Shown: in pieces, positions 23,788-32,149 of the stretch
Position numbering within the stretch: position 1 is the stretch's first letter
Layout: every line of letters begins with the position of its first letter
Source: DASXUG01 sp036504995
GTDB lineage: Bacteria; Pseudomonadota; Gammaproteobacteria; Burkholderiales; Methylophilaceae
DNA: 64,000 nt
NCBI GenBank assembly: GCA_036504995.1
Contig: DASXUG010000001.1
Span: forward strand, 124,001-188,000
Reading direction: 5' to 3'
Notes under the pieces: model-generated
What the model was told of the DNA's origin: nothing
Database searches by the model: none
What the model saw: only the letters and a program-made list of their open reading frames with translations
Translations under genes and position numbers: made by a program

Positions 23788-25617
23788 ATGAACCGTTATC
23801 CGATGTGGAAGTATCTTTTAGTTCTCACTATCCTTATTTTGGGCTTGGTGTACTCACTCCCGAATATGTTTGGCGAGTCTCCTGCTGTGCAAATTACGGC
23901 TGCAAAAAACAGTAGTATGCTAGACCCAGCCTTGCTCGGTCAGGTAGAAAGCGTGCTGAAAGATGAAAAGATTCAATATGAACGCGTGTTTGTAGATAAA
24001 AACAGTATTAAAGCAACGTTTGCCAATGTGGACGTGCAAGGGCGAGCAAAAGACGTACTGCTGGCTAAGTTGGGTAAAGATTACGTCGTTGCGTTAAATC
24101 TGCTTTCCCGCTCACCGGCTTGGCTGACTAGCATTGGTGCCCTGCCTATGTACTTGGGCTTGGATTTGCGTGGTGGCGTGCACTTCTTGTTGCAAGTGGA
24201 TATGAAGGCTGCTTTAGATAAAGCTGCAGATCGTTACGTGGGCGATTTCCGTACTGCTTTACGTAAAGAGCGCGTGGAGTACTTGGGTGTTTCTCGTGAA
24301 GGACAAACCGTTCAATTGCGCTTTAGCAACCCTGCGGAAATGTCAAAAGCCTATAAAATCCTTGCCAAAGAATATCCAGACTTAACACTTAAAGAAACCG
24401 ATAACGGGACTGATAAGTTGTTAATCGCCAGCTTAAATCCAGAGTCACAAAAACGCATTCAAGACTTTGCGTTGAAGCAAAATATTCAAACGCTACATAA
24501 CCGTATTAATGAGCTTGGTGTTGCCGAGCCGATTATTCAGCAACAAGGCGCTGACCGTATCGTGGTGCAATTGCCAGGGGTGCAGGATACGGCTAAAGCA
24601 AAAGAGATTTTGGGGCGCACGGCTACGCTTGAAATCCGTATGGTGGACGAAGAGAAGAGTGATGCCGTCACCCTAGAGAACGCCAGCAAGGGGCAGGTGC
24701 CGTTTGGGGATGAGTATTTTGTAGATCGCGGTCAACAGCCTATTTTGGTGAAAAAAGCGGTGATGCTGACAGGCGATTATATTACGGACGCGGGCCCAGG
24801 CATGGACCAGCAAAGTGGTCGTTCTGTAGTGCATGTCACCTTAGATGGTCGTGGCGCGCGCATTTTTAAACAGGTGACTAAAGAAAACGTTGGCAAACGC
24901 ATGGCCATCTTGTTGGTTGAAAAAGGTCAGGCAGAAGTGATTACTGCGCCAGTCATTAATGAAGAGATTGGCGGCGGTCGTGTGCAGATTTCTGGTATGG
25001 CGAATACGCAAGAAGCCACGGATATTTCATTGCTGCTACGTGCAGGTGCGTTAGCTGCGCCTATGGATATTGTCGAAGAGCGTACTGTTGGCCCAAGCAT
25101 GGGTGAAGAAAACATCAAGCGTGGTATGCATTCAACGCTCTGGGGTTTTGCGGCGATTGCGATATTTATGATGATTTACTACTTAGTATTTGGTGGTATT
25201 TCAGTCGTTGCTTTAGGCATCAACTTGTTATTGTTGCTAGCCTTGCTCTCATTGTTACAAGCGACACTTACCTTGCCAGGCCTCGCCGCGATCGCGTTGA
25301 CCTTGGGGATGGCGATTGACGCTAACGTACTTGTGAATGAGCGTATCCGCGAAGAGTTGCGTAATGGTAATACACCGCAAGCTGCGATTCATGCGGGCTA
25401 TGATCGTGCTTTTGATACGATTTTAGACTCCAACGTAACGACATTTATTGTGGGTATGATGTTGTTCAGCTTTGGCTCGGGTCCGATTAAAGGTTTTGCC
25501 GTGGTGCATATGTTAGGTATTTTGACTTCAATGTTCAGTGCCGTGGTGGTGTCACGTGTGTTAGTGAATTTAATGTACGGTTATCGCCGTAAAATCAGTA
25601 AATTAGCCATTGGTTAA
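23788..25617 (+). CDS. secD: protein translocase subunit SecD
   Basis: A 609-residue membrane protein. An N-terminal helix (WKYLLVLTILILGLVYSLPN, about 7-27) is followed by the large periplasmic P1 region with the DLRGGVHFLLQVDM motif near 128-141. Five C-terminal helices follow (about 455-600), including the GMAIDANVLVNERIREEL signature, whose Asp is part of the proton path. With SecF it uses the proton gradient to pull exported proteins through SecYEG. Size and motifs match the family. SecF follows after 54 bases. Secure. Confidence 0.98.
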   Translation: MNRYPMWKYLLVLTILILGLVYSLPNMFGESPAVQITAAKNSSMLDPALLGQVESVLKDEKIQYERVFVDKNSIKATFANVDVQGRAKDVLLAKLGKDYVVALNLLSRSPAWLTSIGALPMYLGLDLRGGVHFLLQVDMKAALDKAADRYVGDFRTALRKERVEYLGVSREGQTVQLRFSNPAEMSKAYKILAKEYPDLTLKETDNGTDKLLIASLNPESQKRIQDFALKQNIQTLHNRINELGVAEPIIQQQGADRIVVQLPGVQDTAKAKEILGRTATLEIRMVDEEKSDAVTLENASKGQVPFGDEYFVDRGQQPILVKKAVMLTGDYITDAGPGMDQQSGRSVVHVTLDGRGARIFKQVTKENVGKRMAILLVEKGQAEVITAPVINEEIGGGRVQISGMANTQEATDISLLLRAGALAAPMDIVEERTVGPSMGEENIKRGMHSTLWGFAAIAIFMMIYYLVFGGISVVALGINLLLLLALLSLLQATLTLPGLAAIALTLGMAIDANVLVNERIREELRNGNTPQAAIHAGYDRAFDTILDSNVTTFIVGMMLFSFGSGPIKGFAVVHMLGILTSMFSAVVVSRVLVNLMYGYRRKISKLAIG

Positions 25618-25671
25618 CACTGACATAACTAAATGCATCATTTGATAGATTGAAAATTAAGAGCAAATTCT

Positions 25672-26610
25672 ATGGAAATTTTTAAAATAAAGCGTGACAT
25701 TCCGTTTATGAGTTATGGCCGTATTACCACCGCCATTTCACTGATTACGTTTGTATTGGCCGTGTTTTTTCTTGTACAAAAAGGGCTTAACCTAGGTGTT
25801 GATTTCACTGGCGGCACCTTGATGGAAGTAAGTTATCCGCAAGCCGCCGATGTACAAAAAATCCGTGAAGCGGTTGATGCTATTGGTCTGCAAGACGCGA
25901 CAGTGCAAAACTTCGGTACTAGTCATGATGTGTTGATTCGTTTGCCATTGAAGCCTAAATTGTCGATTTCACAGCTTTCTGAGCAAGTGTTAACGGCCCT
26001 ACAAAAAGCAGATCCTAGCGTCAAAATGAGTCGCGTAGAATCTGTAGGCGCCCAAGTCGGGCAAGAGCTATATGAAAATGGCGCGCTGGCTTTATTGCTG
26101 GTGTCATTCGGGATTGTCGCGTATTTGGCCTTGCGATTTGAGTGGCGTTTTGCGGTAGCTGCAATTCTTGCCAATATGCATGACGTGGTCATTATTCTTG
26201 GCTTCTTTGCCTTCTTTCAATGGGAATTTAACCTTACCGTGCTAGCCGCAATTTTGGCGGTGTTAGGTTACTCAGTGAACGAGTCCGTGGTGGTGTTTGA
26301 CAGAGTGCGCGAAAACTTCCGTAAAATGCGTAAAGCCAGCGTGACGCATGTGATTGATAACGCGATTACCCGCACCATGTCACGTACCGTGATTACCCAC
26401 TTCTGTACGCAATTAATGGTGCTTTCGATGTTTTTGTTTGGCGGCGAAGTGTTACATAACTTCTCATTAGCACTTACCATCGGTATTTTGTTCGGTATTT
26501 ATTCTTCAGTGTTGGTTGCTTGCCCAATCGCTATGTATTTGGGTGTTTCACGTGCCAATTTGATGAGTGGCGCTGAGAAAAAGCCTGAAGATATTGACGG
26601 CAACCCTTAA
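25672..26610 (+). CDS. secF: protein translocase subunit SecF
   Basis: A 312-residue partner of SecD. An N-terminal helix (about 15-37) is followed by the LGVDFTGGTLMEVSYPQ motif near 42-58 and a small periplasmic domain. Five helices follow, with the conserved AAILANMHDVVIILGFFAFF and GYSVNESVVVFDRVREN segments (about 163-225). Start ATG is preceded by AAGAGCAAATTCT, a weak ribosome-binding site. It is the last gene of the tgt-yajC-secDF run. A long inverted repeat follows its stop. Secure. Confidence 0.98.
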   Translation: MEIFKIKRDIPFMSYGRITTAISLITFVLAVFFLVQKGLNLGVDFTGGTLMEVSYPQAADVQKIREAVDAIGLQDATVQNFGTSHDVLIRLPLKPKLSISQLSEQVLTALQKADPSVKMSRVESVGAQVGQELYENGALALLLVSFGIVAYLALRFEWRFAVAAILANMHDVVIILGFFAFFQWEFNLTVLAAILAVLGYSVNESVVVFDRVRENFRKMRKASVTHVIDNAITRTMSRTVITHFCTQLMVLSMFLFGGEVLHNFSLALTIGILFGIYSSVLVACPIAMYLGVSRANLMSGAEKKPEDIDGNP

Positions 26611-26654
26611 CCCCTATCTTTTACAGCAATTAGCCCTTAAAAACTTGACAACCT

Positions 26655-26688
26655 AATGAGATAACGCAGAAACTAGCGTTATCTCATT
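26655..26688. repeat. 13-bp perfect inverted repeat after secF
   Basis: AATGAGATAACGC (26655-26667) and 26676-26688 are exact reverse complements around an 8-base loop. No T-run follows. It may end the secDF transcript, or it may act on translation of the next gene, whose TTG start is 15 bases downstream and lacks a clear ribosome-binding site. Confidence 0.65.
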
Positions 26689-26703
26689 CACTATCGAACT
26701 TAA

Positions 26704-27963
26704 TTGGATTCCATTCCCGTACCCCTGCAGTTTGGTATTTTGATACTACTGCTCTCGATTTCTGCTTTCTTTTCAATCGCCGAAACCAGCCTAATGTCGC
26801 TTAACCGTTATCGGATGCGGCATTTAGCTAATGAAGGTCATCGTGGCGCAAAACTAGCGCGCAAACTCCTGTCACAAACAGATAAGTTGCTGGGCGTGAT
26901 TTTACTTGGCAATACCTTGTGTATCGCGGCCTCATCAACCATCGTCACCGTGCTTACCGTACAGCTTTTTGGCGAGGGGGAATGGATATTGATGATAGGT
27001 ACACTAGCGATTACTTTTGCTATTCTGGTATTTAGTGAGATTTCGCCCAAAGTGATTGCGGCTGCTTATCCAGAAAAAATTGGCTTTGCTTGTAGTTATT
27101 TGCTTTATCCCCTGTTGTGGCTGTTTAACCCAGTGGTTACCTTTGTAAATTTATTTGTCAGTGCGTTCGTACGCCTGTTGGGTATTAAGCTCAACTTTAG
27201 TGAGAGCATGCATGCTGTCACTACAGAAGAGCTCAAAAGTATTGTGACAGAAGCGGGTAGTTATATTCCTAAAAAGAATCGGACAATTCTGCTTAATCTG
27301 TTTGATTTAGAGAGCGCTACCGTCGACGATGTGATGACCGCACACACACAAATTGAAGCGATTGATTTAGATCAGCCGATTGAGGAAATGGTACAAAAGC
27401 TAAGTACTAGCAACCATACGCGCTTACCCGTACGCAGAAGTAGTGGTGAGGAGATTGTGGGTATCCTACATCTAAGAAAAATTATGACGCGTTTGCGTGA
27501 TGGAGATCTCACGGTAGAAGATATAGAAGAGGTGATGAAAGAGCCCTACTTTATCCCTGCCAGCACACCGCTGTACACACAGATGCAACAGTTCCAAGAG
27601 CATCGCCGTCGCATCGCTTTGGTGGTTGATGAGTATGGTGAACTAAAAGGCTTAATCACTATCGAAGATATATTGGAAGAAATTATTGGTGACTTTACCG
27701 CCCAATCCCCGTTAAGACACGGTAGCTATCGTCAAGAAGAAGACGGCAGCTGGATTGTGGATGGCAGTGCTAGTTTGCGCGATCTCAATAAAAAACTCGG
27801 CTTTGAATTCCCTTTAGATGGTCCTAAGACCATGAATGGTCTGGTGTTAGAGCACTTTGAAGATATCCCTGAGCCTAACACTAGTTTTAAAATAGGAATA
27901 CATGCGCTTGAGGTCTTGCAGACTCAGGATCGGGTTGTGAAAAGCGTAAGAATATACGCCTAA
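26704..27963 (+). CDS. corB: CorB/HlyC family membrane protein with CBS pair (YfjD-like)
   Basis: A 419-residue protein. A DUF21/CNNM membrane domain spans about 1-185 (ILLLSISAFFSIAETSLMSLNRYRMRHLA, split by later helices, with VFSEISPKVIAAAYPE). A CBS pair follows at about 205-325 (VDDVMTAHTQIEAI; VVDEYGELKGLITIEDILEEI), then a CorC_HlyC domain at about 335-415. The family is linked to magnesium or cobalt transport and resistance in E. coli and Salmonella, but the transported ion here is inferred. The only frame-compatible start that keeps helix 1 is TTG 26704, with no evident ribosome-binding site. Family is secure, the start less so. Confidence 0.9.
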   Translation: MDSIPVPLQFGILILLLSISAFFSIAETSLMSLNRYRMRHLANEGHRGAKLARKLLSQTDKLLGVILLGNTLCIAASSTIVTVLTVQLFGEGEWILMIGTLAITFAILVFSEISPKVIAAAYPEKIGFACSYLLYPLLWLFNPVVTFVNLFVSAFVRLLGIKLNFSESMHAVTTEELKSIVTEAGSYIPKKNRTILLNLFDLESATVDDVMTAHTQIEAIDLDQPIEEMVQKLSTSNHTRLPVRRSSGEEIVGILHLRKIMTRLRDGDLTVEDIEEVMKEPYFIPASTPLYTQMQQFQEHRRRIALVVDEYGELKGLITIEDILEEIIGDFTAQSPLRHGSYRQEEDGSWIVDGSASLRDLNKKLGFEFPLDGPKTMNGLVLEHFEDIPEPNTSFKIGIHALEVLQTQDRVVKSVRIYA

Positions 27964-28046
27964 AACAAACTTTCAGAAAAAACACCAATAACTAGGCTTA
28001 ATTGGGGCTTGAAATTTTTAGAATTAGGCTCACAATAGATATAAAT

Positions 28047-28358
28047 ATGGCAAGTACTCGGCATCAAGAAAATATACTGGAGAAATCCAAGGCGGAAAAA
28101 ATTAAACCTCCGTCTATGTATAAAGTTATGCTTTTTAATGACGATTACACACCTATGGAGTTTGTTGTTGATGTGATTCAGCGATTCTTTCTTAAGAGCC
28201 GCGAACAAGCGACGCAAATTATGTTGAAGGTGCATACTGAGGGTATGGGCGTATGTGGCGTTTATCCGCGAGATATTGCCGACACCAAAGTAAATCAAGT
28301 AATGAGCTATGCCCAAGAACATCAACACCCACTCCAATGTGGCATGGAAGAAGTTTAG
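28047..28358 (+). CDS. clpS: ClpAP adaptor protein ClpS
   Basis: I place the start at ATG 28047, giving 103 residues (MASTRHQENILEKSK...). The longer frame from 28002 adds 15 non-conserved residues. The domain shows the family core YKVMLFNDDYTPMEFVVDVI with the NDD acidic residues that hold the N-degron amino group, HTEGMGVCGVYPRDIA, and a terminal PLQCGMEE. ClpS binds N-end-rule substrates and hands them to ClpA. The clpA gene follows by 136 bases, as is typical. Secure. Confidence 0.96.
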   Translation: MASTRHQENILEKSKAEKIKPPSMYKVMLFNDDYTPMEFVVDVIQRFFLKSREQATQIMLKVHTEGMGVCGVYPRDIADTKVNQVMSYAQEHQHPLQCGMEEV

Positions 28359-28494
28359 TTTATAGATCTGTGCTTTGTTGCATGGAATTAAAATTGCTTC
28401 TGATTATCCAAGCTGAATAGAACGTACTTTTATTTTCCTCTGGTTTTTAGTTGTGGGAAAAAGTAGTAATTTTGATCTTACCAAGGTGTACAAA

Positions 28495-30780
28495 ATGATT
28501 GCTCAAGAACTCGAAGTATCACTACATATGGCCTTTATGGATGCGCGCCAAAAGCGCCATGAACTTATCACGGTTGAGCACTTGCTGCTTGCGATGATAG
28601 ATAACCCGACTGCGGCTGATGTTCTGCGCTCTTGCGGTGCAAATCTTGATAATTTGCGCTCGGAGTTAGTGAGCTATATTGAGGAGCATACTCCGACAGT
28701 AGACGGTACAGACGAGGTGGATACACAGCCCACACTCGGCTTTCAACGCGTGATTCAACGCGCCATTTTACATGTACAGTCCTCAGGTAAAAAAGAAGTG
28801 ACTGGTGCCAACGTATTGGTTGCCATTTACGGCGAAAAAGACTCTCATGCAGTATTTTTCTTGCACCAACAAGGGGTAACACGCCTCGATGTGGTGAACT
28901 TTATCTCTCATGGTGTAGCGAAAGTTGCAGACAACAATGCGACGAAACGTGTAGAGAGTGAGCAGGAAACAGAATCTGAACCAGTGCCAGCGGGTGCGCT
29001 CGAAAACTTTACTGAGAATTTAAATCAACAAGTGTTGGCGGGCAAAATTGACCCGTTGATCGGACGCGATCAGGAATTGGAGCGGGTCATTCAAACCTTG
29101 TGCCGTCGCCGCAAAAACAACCCATTGCTGGTGGGTGAGGCTGGTGTAGGTAAAACTGCCATCGCGGAGGGCTTGGCACGTCGTATTGTTGAAGGTAACG
29201 TGCCAGATGTGTTATCAAAAGCCGTGATTTACTCACTTGATATGGGCGCTTTATTGGCAGGTACCAAGTATCGTGGCGATTTCGAGCAACGCTTAAAAGC
29301 CGTGATGAAAAAACTATCAGAGCAGCCAGATGCTGTATTGTTTATTGACGAGATTCACACGCTGATTGGTGCTGGCGCTGCAAGTGGTGGCACGTTAGAT
29401 GCGTCTAATTTGCTTAAACCAGCGCTTTCAAACGGCTCACTAAAATGCATTGGTGCAACGACTTACCAAGAGTATCGCGGTATCTTCGAAAAAGATCACG
29501 CGCTTTCACGTCGCTTCCAAAAAGTGGATGTGGTTGAACCTAGCATTGCTGAAACCATTGAAATACTAAAGGGCTTGAAGTCTCGCTTTGAGAAACACCA
29601 TAGCGTGAAATACACCGCATCTGCATTAAGTACTGCGGTAGAGCTTTCAGCCAAGTATATTAACGACCGCCATTTACCTGATAAGGCGATTGATATCATT
29701 GATGAAGCTGGTGCAGCGCAACGCATTTTGCCTAAATCAAAACAGAAAAAAGTAATTGGCAATAAGGAGATTGAAGACATTATTGCTAAAGTAGCGCGCA
29801 TTCCGCCTAAAAATATCACAGCTGATGACCGCAGTGCGCTCAAAACGCTTGATCGTGACCTGAAGGCTACTGTGTTCGGCCAAGATAAGGCAATTGATGC
29901 CTTAGCTTCAGCCATTAAGATGGCGCGTAGTGGTTTAGGTAGTTCAACTAAACCGATAGGCTCATTCTTGTTCTCAGGCCCGACTGGCGTAGGTAAAACG
30001 GAAGTGGCTCGCCAATTGGCTTATACGCTAGGCATTGAGTTGATTCGTTTTGATATGTCTGAATATATGGAGCGTCATGCAGTTTCACGCTTAATCGGTG
30101 CACCTCCAGGTTATGTGGGTTTTGAGCAAGGTGGTTTGTTGACTGAAGCCATTACTAAACATCCCTATTGCGTATTATTGCTGGATGAAATTGAAAAGGC
30201 GCATCCTGATATTTTTAATATCTTGTTGCAAGTGATGGATCACGGTACTTTGACGGATAATAATGGTCGTAAAGCGGATTTCCGTAACGTGACGATTATT
30301 ATGACGACGAACGCAGGTGCGGAAGCCATTTCTAAAACCAGCATAGGCTTTACCCTTGGTAAGCATGAGGGTGATGAAATGGCGGATATTAAACGTATGT
30401 TTACACCAGAGTTCCGTAATCGTCTGGATGCAACGGTATCATTTGCACCGTTGTCTGAAGAAGTCATCATGCGCGTAGTGGATAAATTCCTGATGCAGCT
30501 TGAAGACCAATTGCACGAGAAAAAAGTAGAGGCCACCTTCACCAATAAGCTTAAAGCTTACCTTGGTAAAAAAGGCTTCGATCCACTTATGGGTGCGCGC
30601 CCCATGTCTCGTTTGATTCAAGATACGATTCGTCGTGCCTTGGCAGATGAGCTATTATTTGGGCGTTTAGCCAATGGCGGTAACGTGAAGGTCGATGTGA
30701 ATGATAAAGACGAAATCACGTTAATCTTTGATGAGACTGGCATCAGTGCTGAAAAGCCTTTAGCTGCAGACGTGGTTTAA
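28495..30780 (+). CDS. clpA: ATP-dependent Clp protease ATP-binding subunit ClpA
   Basis: I place the start at ATG 28495 (MIAQELEVSLHMAFMDARQ), after AAGGTG at a good distance; this gives 761 residues against 758 for E. coli. The upstream extension in the same frame is not conserved. The protein has a Clp N-domain, AAA-1 with GEAGVGKT and VLFIDEIHT, no long middle domain (so not ClpB), AAA-2 with GPTGVGKT and LLDEIEKAHPD, and an IGFTLG stretch near the ClpP-binding loop position. ClpA hexamers unfold substrates for ClpP, including those delivered by ClpS. A strong terminator follows. Confidence 0.97.
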   Translation: MIAQELEVSLHMAFMDARQKRHELITVEHLLLAMIDNPTAADVLRSCGANLDNLRSELVSYIEEHTPTVDGTDEVDTQPTLGFQRVIQRAILHVQSSGKKEVTGANVLVAIYGEKDSHAVFFLHQQGVTRLDVVNFISHGVAKVADNNATKRVESEQETESEPVPAGALENFTENLNQQVLAGKIDPLIGRDQELERVIQTLCRRRKNNPLLVGEAGVGKTAIAEGLARRIVEGNVPDVLSKAVIYSLDMGALLAGTKYRGDFEQRLKAVMKKLSEQPDAVLFIDEIHTLIGAGAASGGTLDASNLLKPALSNGSLKCIGATTYQEYRGIFEKDHALSRRFQKVDVVEPSIAETIEILKGLKSRFEKHHSVKYTASALSTAVELSAKYINDRHLPDKAIDIIDEAGAAQRILPKSKQKKVIGNKEIEDIIAKVARIPPKNITADDRSALKTLDRDLKATVFGQDKAIDALASAIKMARSGLGSSTKPIGSFLFSGPTGVGKTEVARQLAYTLGIELIRFDMSEYMERHAVSRLIGAPPGYVGFEQGGLLTEAITKHPYCVLLLDEIEKAHPDIFNILLQVMDHGTLTDNNGRKADFRNVTIIMTTNAGAEAISKTSIGFTLGKHEGDEMADIKRMFTPEFRNRLDATVSFAPLSEEVIMRVVDKFLMQLEDQLHEKKVEATFTNKLKAYLGKKGFDPLMGARPMSRLIQDTIRRALADELLFGRLANGGNVKVDVNDKDEITLIFDETGISAEKPLAADVV

Positions 30781-30828
30781 CTTAACTTTAGTTTTAGCTT
30801 AGCGCTAGTCTTAACAGTAGTCAGAAAT

Positions 30829-30859
30829 AAAAAAGGTGAACTTAGGTTCACCTTTTTTA
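30829..30859. terminator. bidirectional terminator between clpA and GST gene
   Basis: AAGGTGAAC pairs with GTTCACCTT around TTAG, with six As on the left and six Ts on the right. It serves clpA (plus) and the convergent glutathione transferase gene (minus). Confidence 0.92.
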
Positions 30860-30886
30860 TTGGGGCTTGTTTATATAATCTCAAAT

Positions 30887-31513
30887 TTATTCGGTCCAAG
30901 TTGGATATTTTTCCATCACGCTTGTAAATAAATCTGACGCTACCAGAGTTGCCAGCCAAGCACGTAGTTTTGGATAGGGGCTAAGCTCAAACCACGCGGC
31001 GTCCACTGCTGCAAATTGGCGGATAAACGGAAAAATTGCCACATCTGCAAGACTTAAACGGTCACCCAATAAAAATGTTTCTGCGTTTAGACGGTCCTCA
31101 AGTAGCTGTAAAAATACCTCACCTTGCGCTCGATACTCTGCTTGCGACTGCTCTGGGAAACGGTCAGGATATTTATATCGATCTAACGCGCGTTTAAATG
31201 CACCGTCATTTTCGACTATTAGCCCATCAATGAGTTGCTGAAGTGCTGGTTGCTTAAGCCGCTGCCAGTCAGCTGAGTCTTGCTGCTGCAATGCCCAGCG
31301 CATGATATGTAGGCTTTCTTCCAACACCATGCCGTTTTGTAACACCAGTACAGGCACTGTGCCTTTGGGAGATGCCTGTAACATAGCGGAGGGTTTGTCA
31401 CGCAAAGATATTTCACGTATTTCCACTTCTACGTTTGCATAACGTAAAGCCATGCGTGCGCGCATAGCGTAAGGACAGCGTCGATAAGAATAAAGGATGT
31501 GATGGTTTGGCAT
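30887..31513 (-). CDS. glutathione S-transferase family protein
   Basis: A 208-residue two-domain protein. Its N-terminal thioredoxin-like domain (about 1-78) has YSYRRCPYAMRARMALRYA, where Cys lies at the CxxS/CxxC active-site position in a C-P-Y-A form, and SPKGTVPVLVLQNG with the cis-proline that binds glutathione. An all-helical C-terminal domain includes FLLGDRLSLADVAIFPFIRQ, the N-capping motif of GSTs. It is cytosolic. The single catalytic-type Cys suggests omega- or glutaredoxin-2-like thiol-transfer chemistry, which is inferred. It is monocistronic and convergent with clpA. Confidence 0.9.
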   Translation of the reverse strand: MPNHHILYSYRRCPYAMRARMALRYANVEVEIREISLRDKPSAMLQASPKGTVPVLVLQNGMVLEESLHIMRWALQQQDSADWQRLKQPALQQLIDGLIVENDGAFKRALDRYKYPDRFPEQSQAEYRAQGEVFLQLLEDRLNAETFLLGDRLSLADVAIFPFIRQFAAVDAAWFELSPYPKLRAWLATLVASDLFTSVMEKYPTWTE

Positions 31514-31611
31514 AAAAGAGTGTTTATGCTACCACGCCAAAAACTGTAGTGGCATGTGACCGCCGCTTGGCCATGCAAAATATGTAAATTATCGTTGACA
31601 GTTTAAAATTA

Positions 31612-31669
31612 ATGGATTTAAAATGGATTCTTAATGTATTATTTATGGATTTTAAAATACCATCTAACT
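31612..31669 (+). promoter_or_regulatory. phased ATGGATT repeats before the HTH gene
   Basis: ATGGATT occurs at 31612, 31623 and 31645, i.e. spaced 11 and 22 bases, one and two helical turns. The third copy is part of a longer motif, TATGGATTTT-N8-ATCTAACT (31644-31669), repeated before the 431-residue gene. A TTGACA at 31595 and a TATAAA at 31672 are nearby but do not form a well-spaced pair. This looks like an activator or repressor array. Confidence 0.6.
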
Positions 31670-31739
31670 GATATAAATTATTGGTCTATGGTCAGTTGTT
31701 TATTGGGTAATTCGTGGTTTTTTTCTTAGGGGAGCAGAA

Positions 31740-31808
31740 ATGCAACTGATTCGTGTGGGCTTAAGCGCTCCAACTCAGTTTGTAAGCCAAAACAGTGGAT
31801 TAACTTAA
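31740..31808 (+). CDS. possible 22-residue leader peptide
   Basis: A short ORF (ATG at 31740, TAA at 31806-31808) coding for 22 residues, beginning MQLIRVGLSAPTQF. It follows a strong ribosome-binding site (TAGGGGAG, 5 bases before the ATG). It ends 10 bases before the HTH gene's ATG, and the HTH gene's own AAGGAG ribosome-binding site begins at the stop codon. This spacing suggests translational coupling or a regulatory leader. It has no signal peptide and no obvious run of one amino acid. I do not recognise it; it could also be chance. Confidence 0.45.
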   Translation: MQLIRVGLSAPTQFVSQNSGLT

Positions 31809-31818
31809 GGAGAATATC

Positions 31819-32046
31819 ATGTGTAACAGCCCATTAACGCCTGCATTACGAAAGTTAATGCATACATGCCAAATTTTAAAGACAACAGAAGCCAAAGTAT
31901 TGGCTGCACACCTCAATAAATCACCCGCTACCGTACGTACTGAGTTTCAACGCATTATGACGCTGATGAATGTGAATTGTCGTTATGCAGCACTAAAAAC
32001 GGCTGAGGAAAATGGTTGGATAGAGGATGGTTCGCTTTATCATTAA
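31819..32046 (+). CDS. stand-alone LuxR-type HTH regulator
   Basis: A 75-residue protein made only of a GerE/LuxR-like helix-turn-helix domain. ILKTTEAKVLAAHLNKSPATVR gives the E-x2-VL-x3-L-x-KS-x2-TVR pattern (about residues 19-40), followed by FQRIMTLMNVNCRYAALKTAEENGW, where the usual L-x-V-x2-R-x2-A core is visible. It has no receiver or ligand domain. ATG follows AAGGAGAATATC. Repeated ATGGATT motifs lie upstream of it and of the next gene, so autoregulation and control of the neighbour are plausible inferences. Family moderate, role unknown. Confidence 0.75.
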   Translation: MCNSPLTPALRKLMHTCQILKTTEAKVLAAHLNKSPATVRTEFQRIMTLMNVNCRYAALKTAEENGWIEDGSLYH

Positions 32047-32072
32047 TGCGCACTAAATGTATGCATTTGCAG

Positions 32073-32097
32073 TATGGATTTTTAATGGTATCTAACT
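32073..32097 (+). promoter_or_regulatory. second copy of the TATGGATTTT/ATCTAACT motif
   Basis: TATGGATTTT, 7 bases, then ATCTAACT, lying 53 bases before the 431-residue gene. It repeats the 31644-31669 element with 18 identical bases in the two blocks and a one-base shorter spacer. Downstream are TGGG-TATAT-CCCA (a small palindrome) and TATAAA at 32127-32132, a possible -10. Confidence 0.6.
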
Positions 32098-32149
32098 TAA
32101 TCTGAAGGTGTTGGGTATATCCCACATATAAACTATTAAGGAGAGAACC

